The notes under the pieces are model-generated. The model was not told the DNA's origin and did not search any database. It saw only the letters and a list, made by a program, of their open reading frames with translations. Positions 9,219 to 20,993 of a stretch of 64,000 bases of DNA are shown one piece after another. Where the stretch lies: the NCBI GenBank assembly GCA_004565275.1, contig SDOX01000021.1:188560-252559 (forward strand), read 5' to 3'. Each line of letters begins with the position of its first letter. The first letter of the stretch is position 1. The position numbers were made by a program, and so were the translations under genes. Source of the DNA: Nannochloropsis salina CCMP1776 (taxonomy: Eukaryota > Sar > Eustigmatophyceae > Eustigmatales > Monodopsidaceae).

Positions 9219-12200
9219 TCACAAAGGGAACGCCTCCGGCACCGATCCCGCTTTTCGGACTGCTGGCTTGGGAGGTTTGTTCGGCGACCGCGGCCCGTCT
9301 TCCCCCCCCTCCCCCCCTCCCTCCGTTCTCTCCCCCCTCCCTCTCACGTCCACCGAGCCCGGGGTTTCCCAGGTCAGGGATCGAGTGAATTTGCTTTCCT
9401 TCCCTCCCTCCTCCCCTCCTAGGCTCATGCCTGCCGAGGCCTGTCGCCTCCGCCCTGGATCTCCCTCCCCAACCACCGCACCCTTTCCCTTCCCACTACC
9501 ATCCTGTGGGGCCATCAGGGCCACACTTTGCCCGCCACCCGTCGAATCTCCTCCTTCCTCCTCCTTGGCCACCCCTGAGCTCGCGCTCTTCTTCCGAGTA
9601 TTACTACCGTTCAAGCTGGTATTCAGCGGTGACGCCAGGGCTTTCTTCTCCGCCAAGAGGCGTTCCCGCTCTTTGGCGCGTTCTTTCCGCTCCAGATCGT
9701 CCTTGGCCTGCTCAAAGACCTGAGGAAGGAAGGGAGGGAGGGAGGGAAGAGGAGGAGAGGGAGGGAGAGCGGAGACGAGGAGGGCTCAGCAGATGTCTGA
9801 AAAAGGTTTTTGTAATAGATTAGAGGTAGTCTTAACAAAAAAAAAAGAGGGCAATCTCTGAAGGAAACCCCCAAAAAGGCAGCGAGGAGGGGGAAGAAGG
9901 AGGACATTCAGGGGAGGGAACGCACCCGCATAAAGCTCTCAAGCGTGGTGAAGAAGGCTTGAGGAGTCATCTTAGGATCCTCTCCGAAGTATTTCAAAAC
10001 GTCCTGTTCCGCAATGGAAATAGGAAAGCCGGGGGGGAAAAAAAGACACGGCACCATGAGAGCGGTCGACGTGTGATAATGTGACAACGGTCGAGGTTTT
10101 CCCAATGCTCCCGCGGCTTCCGCTGCTCCGGCCAGCTTGGACTCCCCTCCTGACTCCTCCCCTCCCTCCCTTCCCTCCCTCCCTCCTTACGTTGAAGTTC
10201 CCCCGCATCCGCTCGATCGCCTCCTTGGCCTCTTCTTTCCCCTTCCGGGAAAATTCCACGAATTCGTGGATGTCCCTGTGGACCGGCACTGCGGAGGCGG
10301 AGGACGGCTGCGACGGGGCTGGAGGGAGCGTTGTGGCTGGAGGGAGGGCACCTGGGAGGCTGTGCCGTGAGAAAGCAAGGGACCATGCAAAGATGAGATT
10401 GTTCCTGCGCCTGCAGAGGGGCTGCACGAACTATGTCCCGCGATGTCTCGGGAGGCGGCGGGCCTTTTGAGCTCATCCGGAAATCACGACATTCACACTT
10501 GACCTTTTCCGATCAACCCTCCTCCCTCCCTCCCTCTCTCCCTGCCTCCCTCCTTCTCACTTTGTCGGAGTCCGTCCGGGCCGCAACCCACTTTGGTCCC
10601 TTGGGGGCGAGGGCGTCTTCCCTTTCCTTCCCTCCGCCCCTCCCTCCGCCCCTCCCTCCGACCGTGGGGGACTCTTGCGGTTGAACAGGTTCTCCAGCGT
10701 CTTCCGAAACGGGCTGTTGCCCTTTTCGTTCCCTCCTCTTTTTCCCTCTTCCCCTGCGTCCCTCCGCGACCCGGACCCGCCGATTGGCTTCGCCAGTACC
10801 CCAGGGGCATCCACGGAAGAGGCACGCTGCCTCTCACCCTCCCCCTCCGAGTCCTTGCGGGAGATGGGCATGGCCATGGAAGACGCCGCTCGGTAACGAG
10901 GAGGAGTTGTGAAGGTGGAGGACGAGGGAGGGGGTGGGGGTGACGGCGTGGCGCTGCGGGAGGACGGGAGGGAGGACGGGAGGGAGGACGGGGGCATCTT
11001 TTGGGCGACCCGCTCCAATATGTTCCACCCTGCTTCCAGTTCCCGAATTTCGGCGAGCACCAGCTGTGGACAAAGAGAGGAAGGGAAGGGTGCGCCGAGA
11101 GGGGCAAGGGGCATTGAGAACACGGGTGAATGAGAGGAGAGGCGCCGAGTCAGGTGCAGGCGATGGGAGGGAGGGAAAGAACGAAGGGGGGACAGGCACC
11201 TCCAAAAGGATCTTGGAGGCGGGTCGGACGGATTGGAGATCCTCCGTGAATGCCAGCACGTCGGGCTCGTTCTTCTTGATCACCTGGAAGGGGAAGCAGA
11301 CGTGAGGCCGGCAGGGGACGAGGGAAGGAGGGATTGAGCCGCTTGCATGGATGAAAAGCAAAGGGGTCNNNNNNNNNNNNNNNNNNNNNNNNNNNNNNNN
11401 NNNNNNNNNNNNNNNNNNNNNNNNNNNNNNNNNNNNNNNNNNNNNNNNNNNNNNNNNNNNNNNNNNNNTCCTCCTCCTCCTCCCCTCCCCTCCCCTCCCT
11501 CCTCCCCTCCTCCTCCTCCCTCCGCCCTCGCCGACAACATCCTGTTCAAAGCCTCCTTGGCAGAAGGCTCCCCTTCTTCCTTTCCTCCCACCGCACCGCT
11601 CCCAGAACCGCCCCCTGCTCTGGCTAGAATCATCTTGTTCAACACCGTCTCGGCCGATAGGTCCTCCCCTCCTGCTCCCTCCCCTCGTCCCCCCGCGCTG
11701 GCGGAGGAGGAGGGTTGTGCCCGGGAAAGGAGGCTTTGCAGCCTGTCGGCGTCCATCTAGAGGATCGGATCGGAGCACGGAAAAGGAGCACAATGTTAAT
11801 ATAATGTTAATATACTGTATTTATAATGTTACTGTTGGGGTTCCATGAGACTTGCGAGGCACTTGGTTCCTCCCTTCCTTCTTCTCCTCAACGAGACACC
11901 TGCCCCGCGACCTCTTCCGGTCCCTCCCTCCCTTCCTCCCTCCCTCCCTCCCTTCCTCCCTCCCTCCTTACCCCGTGTTCCAGGAGGAGGGCCATCATCC
12001 CTTTCAACTCGGCGTTCCACTCTGCACCCACCGGGAGCGCCGCATCCACCCCCTGACTGATCCTTGAGCTTGTTGTGGCAGCAACGGCCTTGACAGCTGA
12101 CCCTGCCGCTCTCATTTCCTCCCCTATCGGCCTCTGAGACCAGGCCTCCACGCCCAGCGCACTCCGGGAGAGGCATCCCGGGCACCGCCACGCCGCAAAA

Positions 12201-14745
12201 CGCCTCCGGACGTAAGCCTCCCAGGCGACATGATCGCAGGAATAGGGGATGGCGGGGATTTTCGCACAGAACGTGTGGAAAGCTTGCCGGCACCCCAGGC
12301 AGACAAAGAGTTGGGAGAGGTGCGCCGGGTCCGCTGACTCGCAGACGGCGCAGAGGCGGCTCCCTGGGCTCAGAGGCACAGACCCCGTGCCTTGCCCGTC
12401 CCCACTGCGGCCAAGCGAGGGCAAGGACGAGGAGCCCCGCAGCGTCCGCCTCCCTTCTTCCCCCCCCCCTCGCCTGTGGCTTTGGGCCTGGTCCTCCCCT
12501 CCCTCGGCCCCTCCCTCCCTCCCTCCCTCCCCCGGGACCTGCGGGCGGTGGACGGGGATGATCTCCGCCAACCGCCCCAACCAGGCGACGGCGGCCTCCA
12601 CCCGGTTGTTCCCCAAGGCAAGTGCCAGCTTGCTCGCGTCCTCCGCATAGCCTGCCCTTCGCAAATGCTGGACGTGGTCAAAGTCGCTCGCGACCCGGTG
12701 CATCCTCCCCAGCTCCCACACCCCCGCCCTCCGTCCCTCCTTCCCTCCCACCGGCCACACCTTCTCCGGGAGCGCCTCCCACAACCGGAGGGTCGTCGCG
12801 GAGGCATCCAGCCCAGCAGAGGGCCCAGGCCCCAAGCTTTCAAACTCCAATTCCATCGCGAAGCTGTCCTCCTCAAAATTATGCTTGTACCGTTGCATGA
12901 TATCAAAGGCATCCTTCCGAAGCTCCACAACGCCTTCCGTCAAGAACGCCGTGTGCCCCACGTAGCGAAAGAGGATCTTGCTCGCGTCGTGCTCGTCGTG
13001 GCCGTACTTGCCGCCGAAACGGCCGATCAGGACAAAGTCCCCCAAGAGGCGGGCCTTCACCTCCCGGTAGAGACCCGTCTCCTCCTCCCAGGATTTGCTC
13101 GCGGCGGGGGCGGTCAGGGAGGAATACACCTGGACGGAGGAGAGAAAGGGAAAGGGGGAAGCATGCTGGGGGGTCAATCCGCGTGGGAGGGCTTTTTGGG
13201 GGCTGTTCTCAACGGGTTCCCCGCCGTACCATCCTCGTCCACACCTCTGTCCCTCCTTCCCCCCCCCCGAGACGCATGACAGCACCGCCCCTGTCGGCCC
13301 CGGGCTCCTCCCCCCCGGTCCTGTACCTTGACACTGTCCGCGTTCCAGACGTCGATGCAGGGCAGGTCCTCGACGGGGACGCCGTCTATGCGCACGCTGA
13401 GCAGGCGCAAAGGGTGCCGGTTCGGGAACTCGCCCAGGTCGTAGGCCTCGTCAAAGTGGGAGAAGAAGTTGACCATGGTGGGCGGGATCTTGCTCTTCAC
13501 GTCTTCAAAGAGGGCCTTGCAACGCTTGTGGCAGAACAGCTTGAAGCCTTGGGGGGGAATAAGTGGAGGAAGGGAGGTAGGGAAGGAGGGCGGGAGGGTG
13601 GAAGGGAAGAAGGGCGGGAGGAGGGAGAGTCATGATCCCAATGCTGAAAACAAAACATGATTCAAACATGAATGGCTCCTCCCATTGAGTAGCCATCCAC
13701 TCTCGAAGCCTCGGCCCTCCACCTGAACCCTTTCCCTCCCTCTCTCCCTCCCTCCCTCCCCGCCTCTCTCACCTTCCAAGGCGGTTGGCACCTGCGCGCA
13801 ATAGCGGAGGAGGCAAGCCACCACGATGCCCGTCCGCGTCTTCCCGTTCCCGCAAAAGACGAAGGCGGCGTGGGTGGGTGCCAGGGAGAGCCAGGCATGG
13901 ATGGCGTAACAGAGGCCGAAGAGGCTGTGCAGGGCCGGATTTTGGGATTTTCCCGGGGCGGACCAATGGAAGTCGCAGAGCTGCCCCTGGAGCGCCGGTG
14001 CGATCCGGTGCGAAGCTTCGTTGGACAGGTTCCAGACCATGTAACGGTTGGGGAAACGGTCGTTCAAAAGGGCAACGGATTCGGGGGTCGGTGGGCCCAT
14101 GGCGTAAACGCGGTCGGTCCAGATGCACGTGACATCGACAGCCTCCCACGCTTCCTCCTGGCTGCGTGGGACCGCGTTGTGGCCGGCCTCGGTACCCAGG
14201 GACAAGCGTCGGGAAGGACCGGAGGCCGAAGGGATGGAAAAGGAGGAGGAGGAGGAGGAGGAGGAGGAGGGCGGGGAGGCGAGTGCAAGGCGGGAAGACG
14301 ACGGAGTCGTACCGGCGCTGGACCGGCGAGAAGGAGAGTTTTGAGGCTTGCCAGGAGGGGAAGAGGGGGAGTTCGAGGATGGAGGTGGCGAAGACGGTCT
14401 CCCCAGACCGCCGCGGGCTTCGCTACTGTGCCTCCGGGTGGGACTCGCGACATTTTTTTTCGTTCCCGCCCGGGATGGTGACGCGTGGCCGGATGCGGTG
14501 GGTGAGGCGGCGCCCCGAGGAGGGGACCCTGCCGCTGACGAGGCAGCTCTTGCGCGTGAGCAGACGTTGTCTTTGGGAGAAGAAAGGGAGGATCGTTTGG
14601 GGGGGCTCGTGGGGATGGTATGAGGCGACGTCACTGAGACGTCCCTCCCGTTCGTGCTTTCCGTCCCATCAAGGCTCTTTGAGGCCGCGGCCGCTGCCTT
14701 TGCCTCCCGTTTCGCTTTGATTTCTGCGAGGAGAGCGGGATTCAT
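9219..14745 (-). CDS. Formin with PTEN-like, C2, PHD and partial FH2 domains
   Basis: Exons (high to low): 14745-13773, 13547-13327, 13129-11972, 11756 into the gap 11369-11468, 11283-11200, 11063-10561, 10275-10191, 10003-9926, 9719-9219. All checked junctions are GT-AG and keep frame. Order: Ser-rich N-terminus; PTEN-like phosphatase domain (WTDRVYAMG and FCGNGKTRTG, so CX5R is kept but the usual His before Cys is Phe); PTEN-type C2 domain; PHD finger (12270-12450, CAVCESAD to WRCPGCLS); a linker; then C-terminal FH2 (KNEPDVLAFTEDLQSVRPAS, DIHEFVEFSRKGKEEAKEAI, LKYFGEDPKMTP, QAKDDLERKERAKERERL). FH2 nucleates and elongates actin filaments, and the PTEN-C2 part of plant class II formins binds membrane lipids. 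FH1 and the FH2 N-terminal half are absent and should lie in the gap. A roughly 130-residue disordered insert (11000-10600) breaks the FH2 coiled-coil region. Confidence 0.86.
11369..11468. other. Assembly gap (100 N) inside the formin gene
   Basis: Exactly 100 N. Such round runs usually stand for unknown length. The flanks are CTCC-rich low complexity, a likely cause of assembly failure. The formin lacks FH1 and half of FH2 exactly here, so the true gap is probably about 1 kb or more. Confidence 0.95.
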
Positions 14746-15498
14746 TGTCTTTGTGGCGAAATTTATGAATCAACTTGGCTGGGGAAAATTCACGAGGTCG
14801 AGGCGAGGTGGTGACGGACGATCTCACTGCTGTAGCAGGAGCATGGGCGCAAGCTCAACACCAGCGAGCGTATGTTTCATGCCAGTGCTCAAAAACTGTA
14901 TGTCTGTGCTGAAAGACATAAACGAGTAGCGTAAGCATTTTTTCCCATAAGCATCCTCCACCCTTCCACGCGTGGTGGCAATGGTTTCAAGACGTTAACA
15001 AACCAAGTGATCAAAGCGCCGGAAGAGGGAAATGAGCGAGAGACAAGCGATGGTTCAACCCTCTTGACCTCCAAAAGATGTCCACCGGTAATTTCCACAT
15101 TCAGGCGCGCGAATACGTGCCAATGGACGAAGAAGCTAGGTGCATGACAGTGCCAAGAAATGGAATATGTTGCGCAACGATGTGCGATGCTTGTTTTTCC
15201 AGCACTGCTGCGTCCATCATCATTTCCGGGTGGCTTTTCGCGTTGGCCCGAATGGGCGGCTTGGGCAGAACGTGTCATTTGCTCCGACCTCAGCAGGAGA
15301 ACGTCGCCACTCAGTCATCGAAAATGCGGCAACCCATTGATCAACTTTATTGTGTACCAGCATGTCGCGTACTTGAGCTGTGAGTTTCTGATAGGGTCAA
15401 GCAAAAAAGGACCAGTTTTGTGCCTGATAACTTGATTCTACGCGCGCCAGCGCAAAAGGCACACATCTCCAGGTCCATATCATCCGATAGGAGTAGTA
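14746..15498. other. Divergent intergenic region between formin and Rieske genes
   Basis: About 750 bases between two divergent starts. It should hold both promoters. I see no conserved open frame, repeat or RNA gene. Confidence 0.4.
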
Positions 15499-16413
15499 AT
15501 GCATCTGGCATCCACATTGCTCGCAATTATTGCGGCATTTACTCTGTCTGAGGTAAGTGCTATAGCTAATACTAACCCAAAGATTTTACAGAGCTGATGG
15601 AATGCAAATTCCCAGCATGCAACTTGACGTCTTGCTTTCCCCACTGCCACCTCATTCGCGGCTTTCCCGTTGAAAAGGCATTCTTCGGCCTCAAAAGCCC
15701 CGGTCACTTGCCTTTCCGCCGTCTTCCTTCACTCGCTGCCACCGTACCCGTGGGTCCCGTCACAGAGCTCCCGCCAGGTATGAGAGTCTTTCCCTGTGCT
15801 CCCAGTCTACTACAGTCCTTGTCAACATACACCTCGCCTTTCCATACTAAACGACCTCTTTCCTGCCATGTGGTGTTGGCAGGCGAGCGAAAGATTGTGG
15901 ATACGGAGGCCGGGGCCGTGATTGTCACCAATGTGGGAGGAAGCCTCTACGCCGTCCTTGCCAAATGCCCGCACCTGGGTCTGCCCATGAAAACAGGTAT
16001 GATTGTTGGTTCTTACTCGAAGGAAGTAGGCGCGTGGACTTGTCAATGCCTGGTCCACGGACAGAGTGATGGAAGAGGACCATACTTGCCTTCGTATACT
16101 ATATCGAATTGTCAACTTCACGCTCGCCCTCTGCCTTGCTCTTGTTGGTACATTCGTTCCCTCCTATCGTCTTGACTCTCTAGGCGTAATTGCTATCGAA
16201 GGTGGGGAGCCCACCATCACCTGCAAATTCCACAATTCCAAATTTGCGCTGACGGATGGGAAGTGCAAGGCCTGGTCTGAAAGTGTCTTTGGCATAAAGG
16301 GGACAGAGGGAATCGCAGGTTTTGTTGGAGGCTTTGGCGGTGCGAAAAGCTCACCTGCCACCGTCTTTCCGACGTCAACGAGTGAAGAGGGCATTGTGAG
16401 CATCGAAGTGTGA
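15499..16413 (+). CDS. Rieske [2Fe-2S] ferredoxin-like protein, exported or plastid-targeted
   Basis: Four exons: 15499-15552, 15594-15777, 15883-15996 and 16184-16413, about 193 residues. Exon 1 encodes a hydrophobic signal (MHLASTLLAIIAAFTLSE). The mature part starts at ERKIVDTEAG and holds the cluster motifs KCPHLGLP (Cys-x-His) and CKFHNSKF (Cys-x2-His), ligands for a Rieske 2Fe-2S centre. The remaining sequence (VIAIEGGEPTITC, FALTDGKC) fits small Rieske ferredoxins rather than the cytochrome b6f subunit, which has a membrane anchor and a different second box. A Gly-rich segment and a short acidic tail end the protein. The junctions of exons 2-3 and 3-4 keep frame. The second exon's acceptor is less sure: tttacagag offers two AGs, and only the second keeps the frame open. 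Electron partner unknown. Confidence 0.83.
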
Positions 16414-17008
16414 TGAGGTCAGGAGAAAAAAAGGAAAGGAGACTAGCCAATGTGTTAGGGGAGGCATGAAAAGGGGTTCGATCAGACTGAAAGCCGAAGG
16501 CAATGGAAATAGGACGTCATATTCCTTTGATACAGCTTCCATTGTCTTGTCATGAATGATGCAAGGTATTGAAACATTTAGGATGATGTAGTGAAGTTGG
16601 TAACCCCGCATGGCCATATTTCTTCATCTCTTGAAAAACAGCATTTTCACGCACAGAAAATGCGATTAAAACATCTTGGAAAAAAAAGGAAGACGGAGCA
16701 TTTTTCAATTTTAATCCTGTAAGTCACAGGTATTGAATCTGAGTGCATTGGCATACCTTTTCCACACATAGCAATCAAAATATCGCTTGAACGATCGAAG
16801 GAACATGAACACGTACCACTCCGCCTAACACGGGCTGTTGAAGTGACTTCAGCATGGTGACTATGATCCACTCCCATTCTTGTGACGGTGAGAACGTAAA
16901 TGATGAAGTCAAGGCATTTTTCTAGCACCAAAGTGACCGTGACGAGATTTTCCCACACGCTCTATCCCTTTCTTGCTTACACTTTTTCCAAACAGCCATC
17001 TCGTTTCT
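16414..17008. other. Intergenic region
   Basis: About 600 bases of mixed composition between the Rieske stop and the RsmG start. No supported gene; it should hold the terminator of the first and promoter of the second. Confidence 0.4.
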
Positions 17009-18825
17009 ATGGTCTGCATAAGAGCGTCTACCGTTCCAATAAAAGCAGCACGGCATTTTGTGCTACTGGCCACCACCGCCACACTCTCGTTGGCAGCATG
17101 CGTTCTCAATCATCGTCCATATCGTTCATATCCAGCATTTGTATCGCGCAGCGCCCCTCCTTGCGGCTTACTAGGCTCTATCAAGCATGAGCAAAACATC
17201 CCCGACCCATGCACCACCCGATGCCAACATTTCGTGCAATTTCCAGGGCATATCGAGGGCAAAAATAGTCACAAAGACGTCCACATTAGACATAAGTTTG
17301 CTTGCAGGTCGCATGTTGGGTCAGGCGCGAACCAGGAGAATGTAAATACGGGGGAGACAGACTTAGGCGGCCTCCCCCAGGCCCCGATTGTCGTCGACGC
17401 GAAGACCAAAGAAGCCTGGCCTGACCTGCGACCTGCACAATGGAAGCAGATTGAGGCTTTGGCCAACCTGTTGGTTGAGATCAATACCAAAATCAACGTC
17501 ATTTCACGCAAGGATATTCAGGTTCGACCCCATGACCCTATGCCTGCTTTCTTTTCCCGTTTCCTCTCCCTTTCTCTCCTTTAACCTCCTGTTGCAATTG
17601 ACTGGGCTATTCTGGCCCCAATGTTTGATGTAGTGTTGGCAATATGGAGCGCAGGTGTACGTTTGCTATGCCCCCCTTTACCTTCCCTCCCTCCCTCCCT
17701 CCCTCCCTCCTTCCCTCCCTCCAGAATGTTCTCCCAAACCACATCTTGCCCGCCCTGGGCCTAGCAACCCTCCTTCGCAAAGCTCCCGCAGGGACCAGCG
17801 TCCTCGACATCGGCACGGGCGGGGGCTTTCCCGGCCTTCCCCTTGCTATTGCCTGCCCCCAACTCAACCTCCTCCTCGTCGACGCCACCGGGAAAAAAAT
17901 CCGGGCCGTTGCCGCCATGTCTGCGCGGTTGAATTTGAAAAACGTGGCGACCCTGCACGCCCGGATCGAGGAGGTACAGGGACAACGGTTCGATTACGTG
18001 GTGGGGAGGTCCGTCACCGCCATTCCCCGTTTCTTAAGGTGGGCTCAGCCCAAGCTTAAGGTTCCAAGGCAAGGCGGGAGGGGGAGGGAAAAGACGAACG
18101 AATGCGAGGAGGAGGGGCCGCTGGAGGATGAATTTGGAGTGCCAGTTCCAGGCGTGCTTTATGTTACGGGTTTGGAGCCGACGCCGTCGACGAAAATGGC
18201 GAGGGGAGGAAGGGAGGGAGGAAGGGAAGGGGGGGAGGGGGAGGAAGAGGGGGAGGAGGAGGAGGAGGAACTGGCAGAATGTGTGCCCGACCACGTGTAC
18301 CCGGTGCAAGAATTGCTGGGGCCTGTGTACGAAGGGGACAAGCACGTCTTCCATTTCTCCGCGGCAGCCTTGGTCAAGGGCCGGGTTTTCGTCCCCGAGT
18401 GGGAGGGAGGGCGGGGGGGAAGGCGGGAGGGGGACGGGGTGCGGGCAAAGAGGATGTATGATGAGAAGGGCGTGTTCAGACCGGAGCGAGAGAGGGACTT
18501 TAGGCGGGCCTTGCGCGAGCTGGAGGGGGAGAGGGAGGGAGGGAGGGAGGAAGGAGAGGAGGGGGGAGGTCCGCGCGGTGGAGGAGGAAGGGAAGGAGGG
18601 CGGGGAGGGAAGGGAGGAAGCGTGGGGGGTGGCAGGGAAGGTGGTGGTGAGGGTCAGTGGTGGAAAGGTGAGGGAGGTCGAGGGGGAGGAAGGGGGGCAG
18701 GAAGGGGGGTGGGAAGAGGGGGAGGGAGTGGGGGAGGAGATCGAGGGTATGGCGGTCCGCGAGCAGGCGGAGGGGGAAATACGCACTCCCCTGGTTCGCG
18801 AGGCCACGATACGCGGTTCAAGTAG
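17009..18825 (+). CDS. rsmG: 16S rRNA (guanine-N7) methyltransferase RsmG/GidB, organellar type
   Basis: Two exons, 17009-17521 and 17725-18825, joined in phase 0, about 537 residues. Exon 1 starts with a hydrophobic leader (MVCIRASTVPIKAARHFVLL) suiting plastid import, then a spacer, and ends in WKQIEALANLLVEINTKINV, the RsmG N-terminal helix. Exon 2 opens with NVLPNHILPALGLA and has the SAM-binding loop SVLDIGTGGGFPGLPLAI, the acidic strand LLLVDATGKK and RFDYVVGRSVTAIPRFLRWA, all family hallmarks. RsmG methylates G527 of bacterial-type 16S rRNA, so the target here is likely plastid (or mitochondrial) small-subunit rRNA. Bacterial RsmG has about 210-250 residues. This protein carries a long Gly/Glu/Arg-rich tail (18200-18800) built largely from GGGA-type repeats, which may be disordered or may hide introns. 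ATG 17009 is the first in frame. Confidence 0.9.
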
Positions 18826-19284
18826 TGGGTGGAAGGGGATATTGTCGCGGCATTGGGATGGACGGGTGAGAACATCGAAGGGACAAGGGCAAGGAGGGGA
18901 AAACCTTCTAGAAATGGAACTTTGCGATGGCAAATGCCCGGGAAGAAAACGTGTTGCGGTGGCGGACATCCAATGAAGTCCACAGGACCCGCCCCGGCCC
19001 CACCAGGGGATTCTGGACGGATGGCAGGCAGGAGGTACGTGCAAGAAACGGAGAGTCACTTCCTCAGGAGCCAGTCCCTCCCACAAGGCCTCATTTAACT
19101 GTTGGTTTTTGCGTTTTGATTTTGCCACGCGTACAGTATTGATTGGATACAGTCGAGCCTTCGATGATGTTACAATGATTTGCCGCAGTTGTCACAGTTT
19201 TGGCGATCGCACCATCCCTGCCATTCCTCCCCTCTCTCCCTCCCTCTCTCCTTCCTTCCCCCTCTCATCACAAGAAAGGGTTCA
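18826..19284. other. Convergent intergenic region between rsmG and the patatin gene
   Basis: About 460 bases between two facing stops. No gene seen; CTCC runs from 19220 to 19262. Confidence 0.4.
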
Positions 19285-20704
19285 TCAAGCCCCCCCTCCT
19301 TTTAACTTCCGCCTCATGTACTCGCTCTTATCCACCCATGCCTGTGCATCCCTCCTTCCTAACTCGTAATACCGCTCCACCACCTCCCTCCCGTTCACCG
19401 ACCACGCGTCGCGCAACAGCTCCCGCATCCCCTTCCTCCCTCCCTCCCCCCCTCCCTCCTCCACCTCCGGACTCAACCACTCCCTTCCACCCTCCTCCTC
19501 CGCCGTGGGCCCTGGGCCCCGCATGACAGCTGCCGCCGGGAAGGGTGAGACCAAAATGGTCCGGGCAGCGCCCGGTAGGTAAGGACAGCCGAACCGGTGG
19601 GCAGGCACGCTAAAGTAGCCGTCGATGGACGGGAGGCCCCGGCAGGGCAGCGAAGGATACCCGGCAAAGAGGACGGGGACGTTGCAGGAGGCAAGCAGGA
19701 CTTCGATCAGGTCGGCGCGGGAGGCGAAGGAGGAAATGGCCCGGGGCCGAAGGAAAAAATTGGCGCGAAAACCTGACCAGCCCAAGTTCGTGACACCGAC
19801 CGTCACCTGGCGGGGAGCGGGGGAAAGATAAAAAGAGGAGGACCATTGCGGGCGATGGTTAGGGAAGAAAGATGTGAAGGATCCCTGCGGGTGTGGTTAG
19901 GGAAGAAGGATGTGAAGGAGGAGAAGGCCCTTGGACCCCTCTCTCCCGTCCTACCTTCCCCGGCCGCGCGTTCAAACGCACGTGGGCGTCTGGGGGAAGG
20001 ACCTGGTCCAGTACCTCCTCCAACAAGGCTTTGAGGGTGCGACGACCGTTGATGTTCGTCCATCTTGTCGAGTAGGAAGGAGGGAGGGAGGGGGGGAGCG
20101 TCACCCCTGCTGCCAAGGCCGCCGCCACTGCCTCTTCATGCGAGTCGGCTGCTCCCCCACCAAAATCGAAGTTGAACAAATTTTCTGTTATGACTCCGGT
20201 GAAAGACATGGCCCCGCTCCATTGGTCGTTGATGGTGTGGCACGCATCGAGAGCTTTTTTCATCGAAATATCTGAGCCAATCAAAACCGCCACAAGGGCA
20301 CCGGCACTCGAGCCTCCCAGGGGGACTTTATCGGTAATCAAACGCTTTTCTCGAAGCACAGACGCGACACCCAGGTGATAGGGGAAAAGTAAGCCTGCAG
20401 GACTGAAGGAAAAGCCTAGCTCAGAGGTTGGAGATTCCGATGGGGGGGGGGAAGGAGCGTTGTTTTCAGTTGCGGGCAGGCTAGTGGTGGTAGGGGTCGC
20501 GGAGGAAGGAGAAGAGAGAGGATGCAATCCATTGCTGCTGCCCGCACGTCGTGCAAAGAGGCGAGGAAGGATGGAAAACGACAGGGTGGCCCGGGTCGCG
20601 TCCGTGATGACGGCAGGGCAGGCAGAAACGATGAGAACGATAGAGGTAGCCAAACGTGTCAACTGCCGGCGACCATCTCGTTGTGTCCGTCTTATTTTTG
20701 ACAT
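19285..20704 (-). CDS. Patatin-like phospholipase, signal-anchored
   Basis: Two exons, 20704-19955 and 19806-19285, joined in phase 0, about 423 residues. The N-terminus has a basic start and a hydrophobic segment (LATSIVLIVSACPAVITDA) suiting a signal peptide or anchor. The patatin core begins at LGFSFSPAGLLFPYHLGV, where the oxyanion-hole Gly-rich loop is replaced by FSPAG. The nucleophile elbow is GGSSAGAL (GxSxG), and the second dyad residue lies in SIDGYFSVP (Asp-Gly), so both catalytic residues are present. Patatins hydrolyse acyl lipids. In algae this family includes galactolipid and triacylglycerol lipases, and membrane lipid turnover is a fair guess. The second exon has a Glu/Gly-rich insert (near 19450-19520) typical of this genome. 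The start is the first Met just before a basic-hydrophobic leader; an upstream in-frame Met at 20845 is possible. Confidence 0.9.
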
Positions 20705-20993
20705 GGCTCCAGGCCCCCCTCCCAGCTGCTTCAAGAAACTGTGTGATTGTTTTATGGTGTATGGATTTATGGGGGCAATTCTTTGAGAACATTTTTGCTG
20801 GAAGTACCCCTGGGGCCATATTTGGTAACAGTATTGCGCGTGCATAGTCGTTCTTCTTCAAGTAGCGAGAGAGAAGAAAAATATTTTATGACTTCAAATA
20901 CCACCGGAAAGAATAGCACATACAACGTTGATCCACATTCTCATTTTCATTCCACTCGTGGACACAGAATCTTTTGCGCTTTACCCTCTCACG

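Noticed and set aside
16470-16490. ggttcgatc as a tRNA B box
   Set aside because: No A box or cloverleaf at the right distance; the same applies to the copy near 25129.
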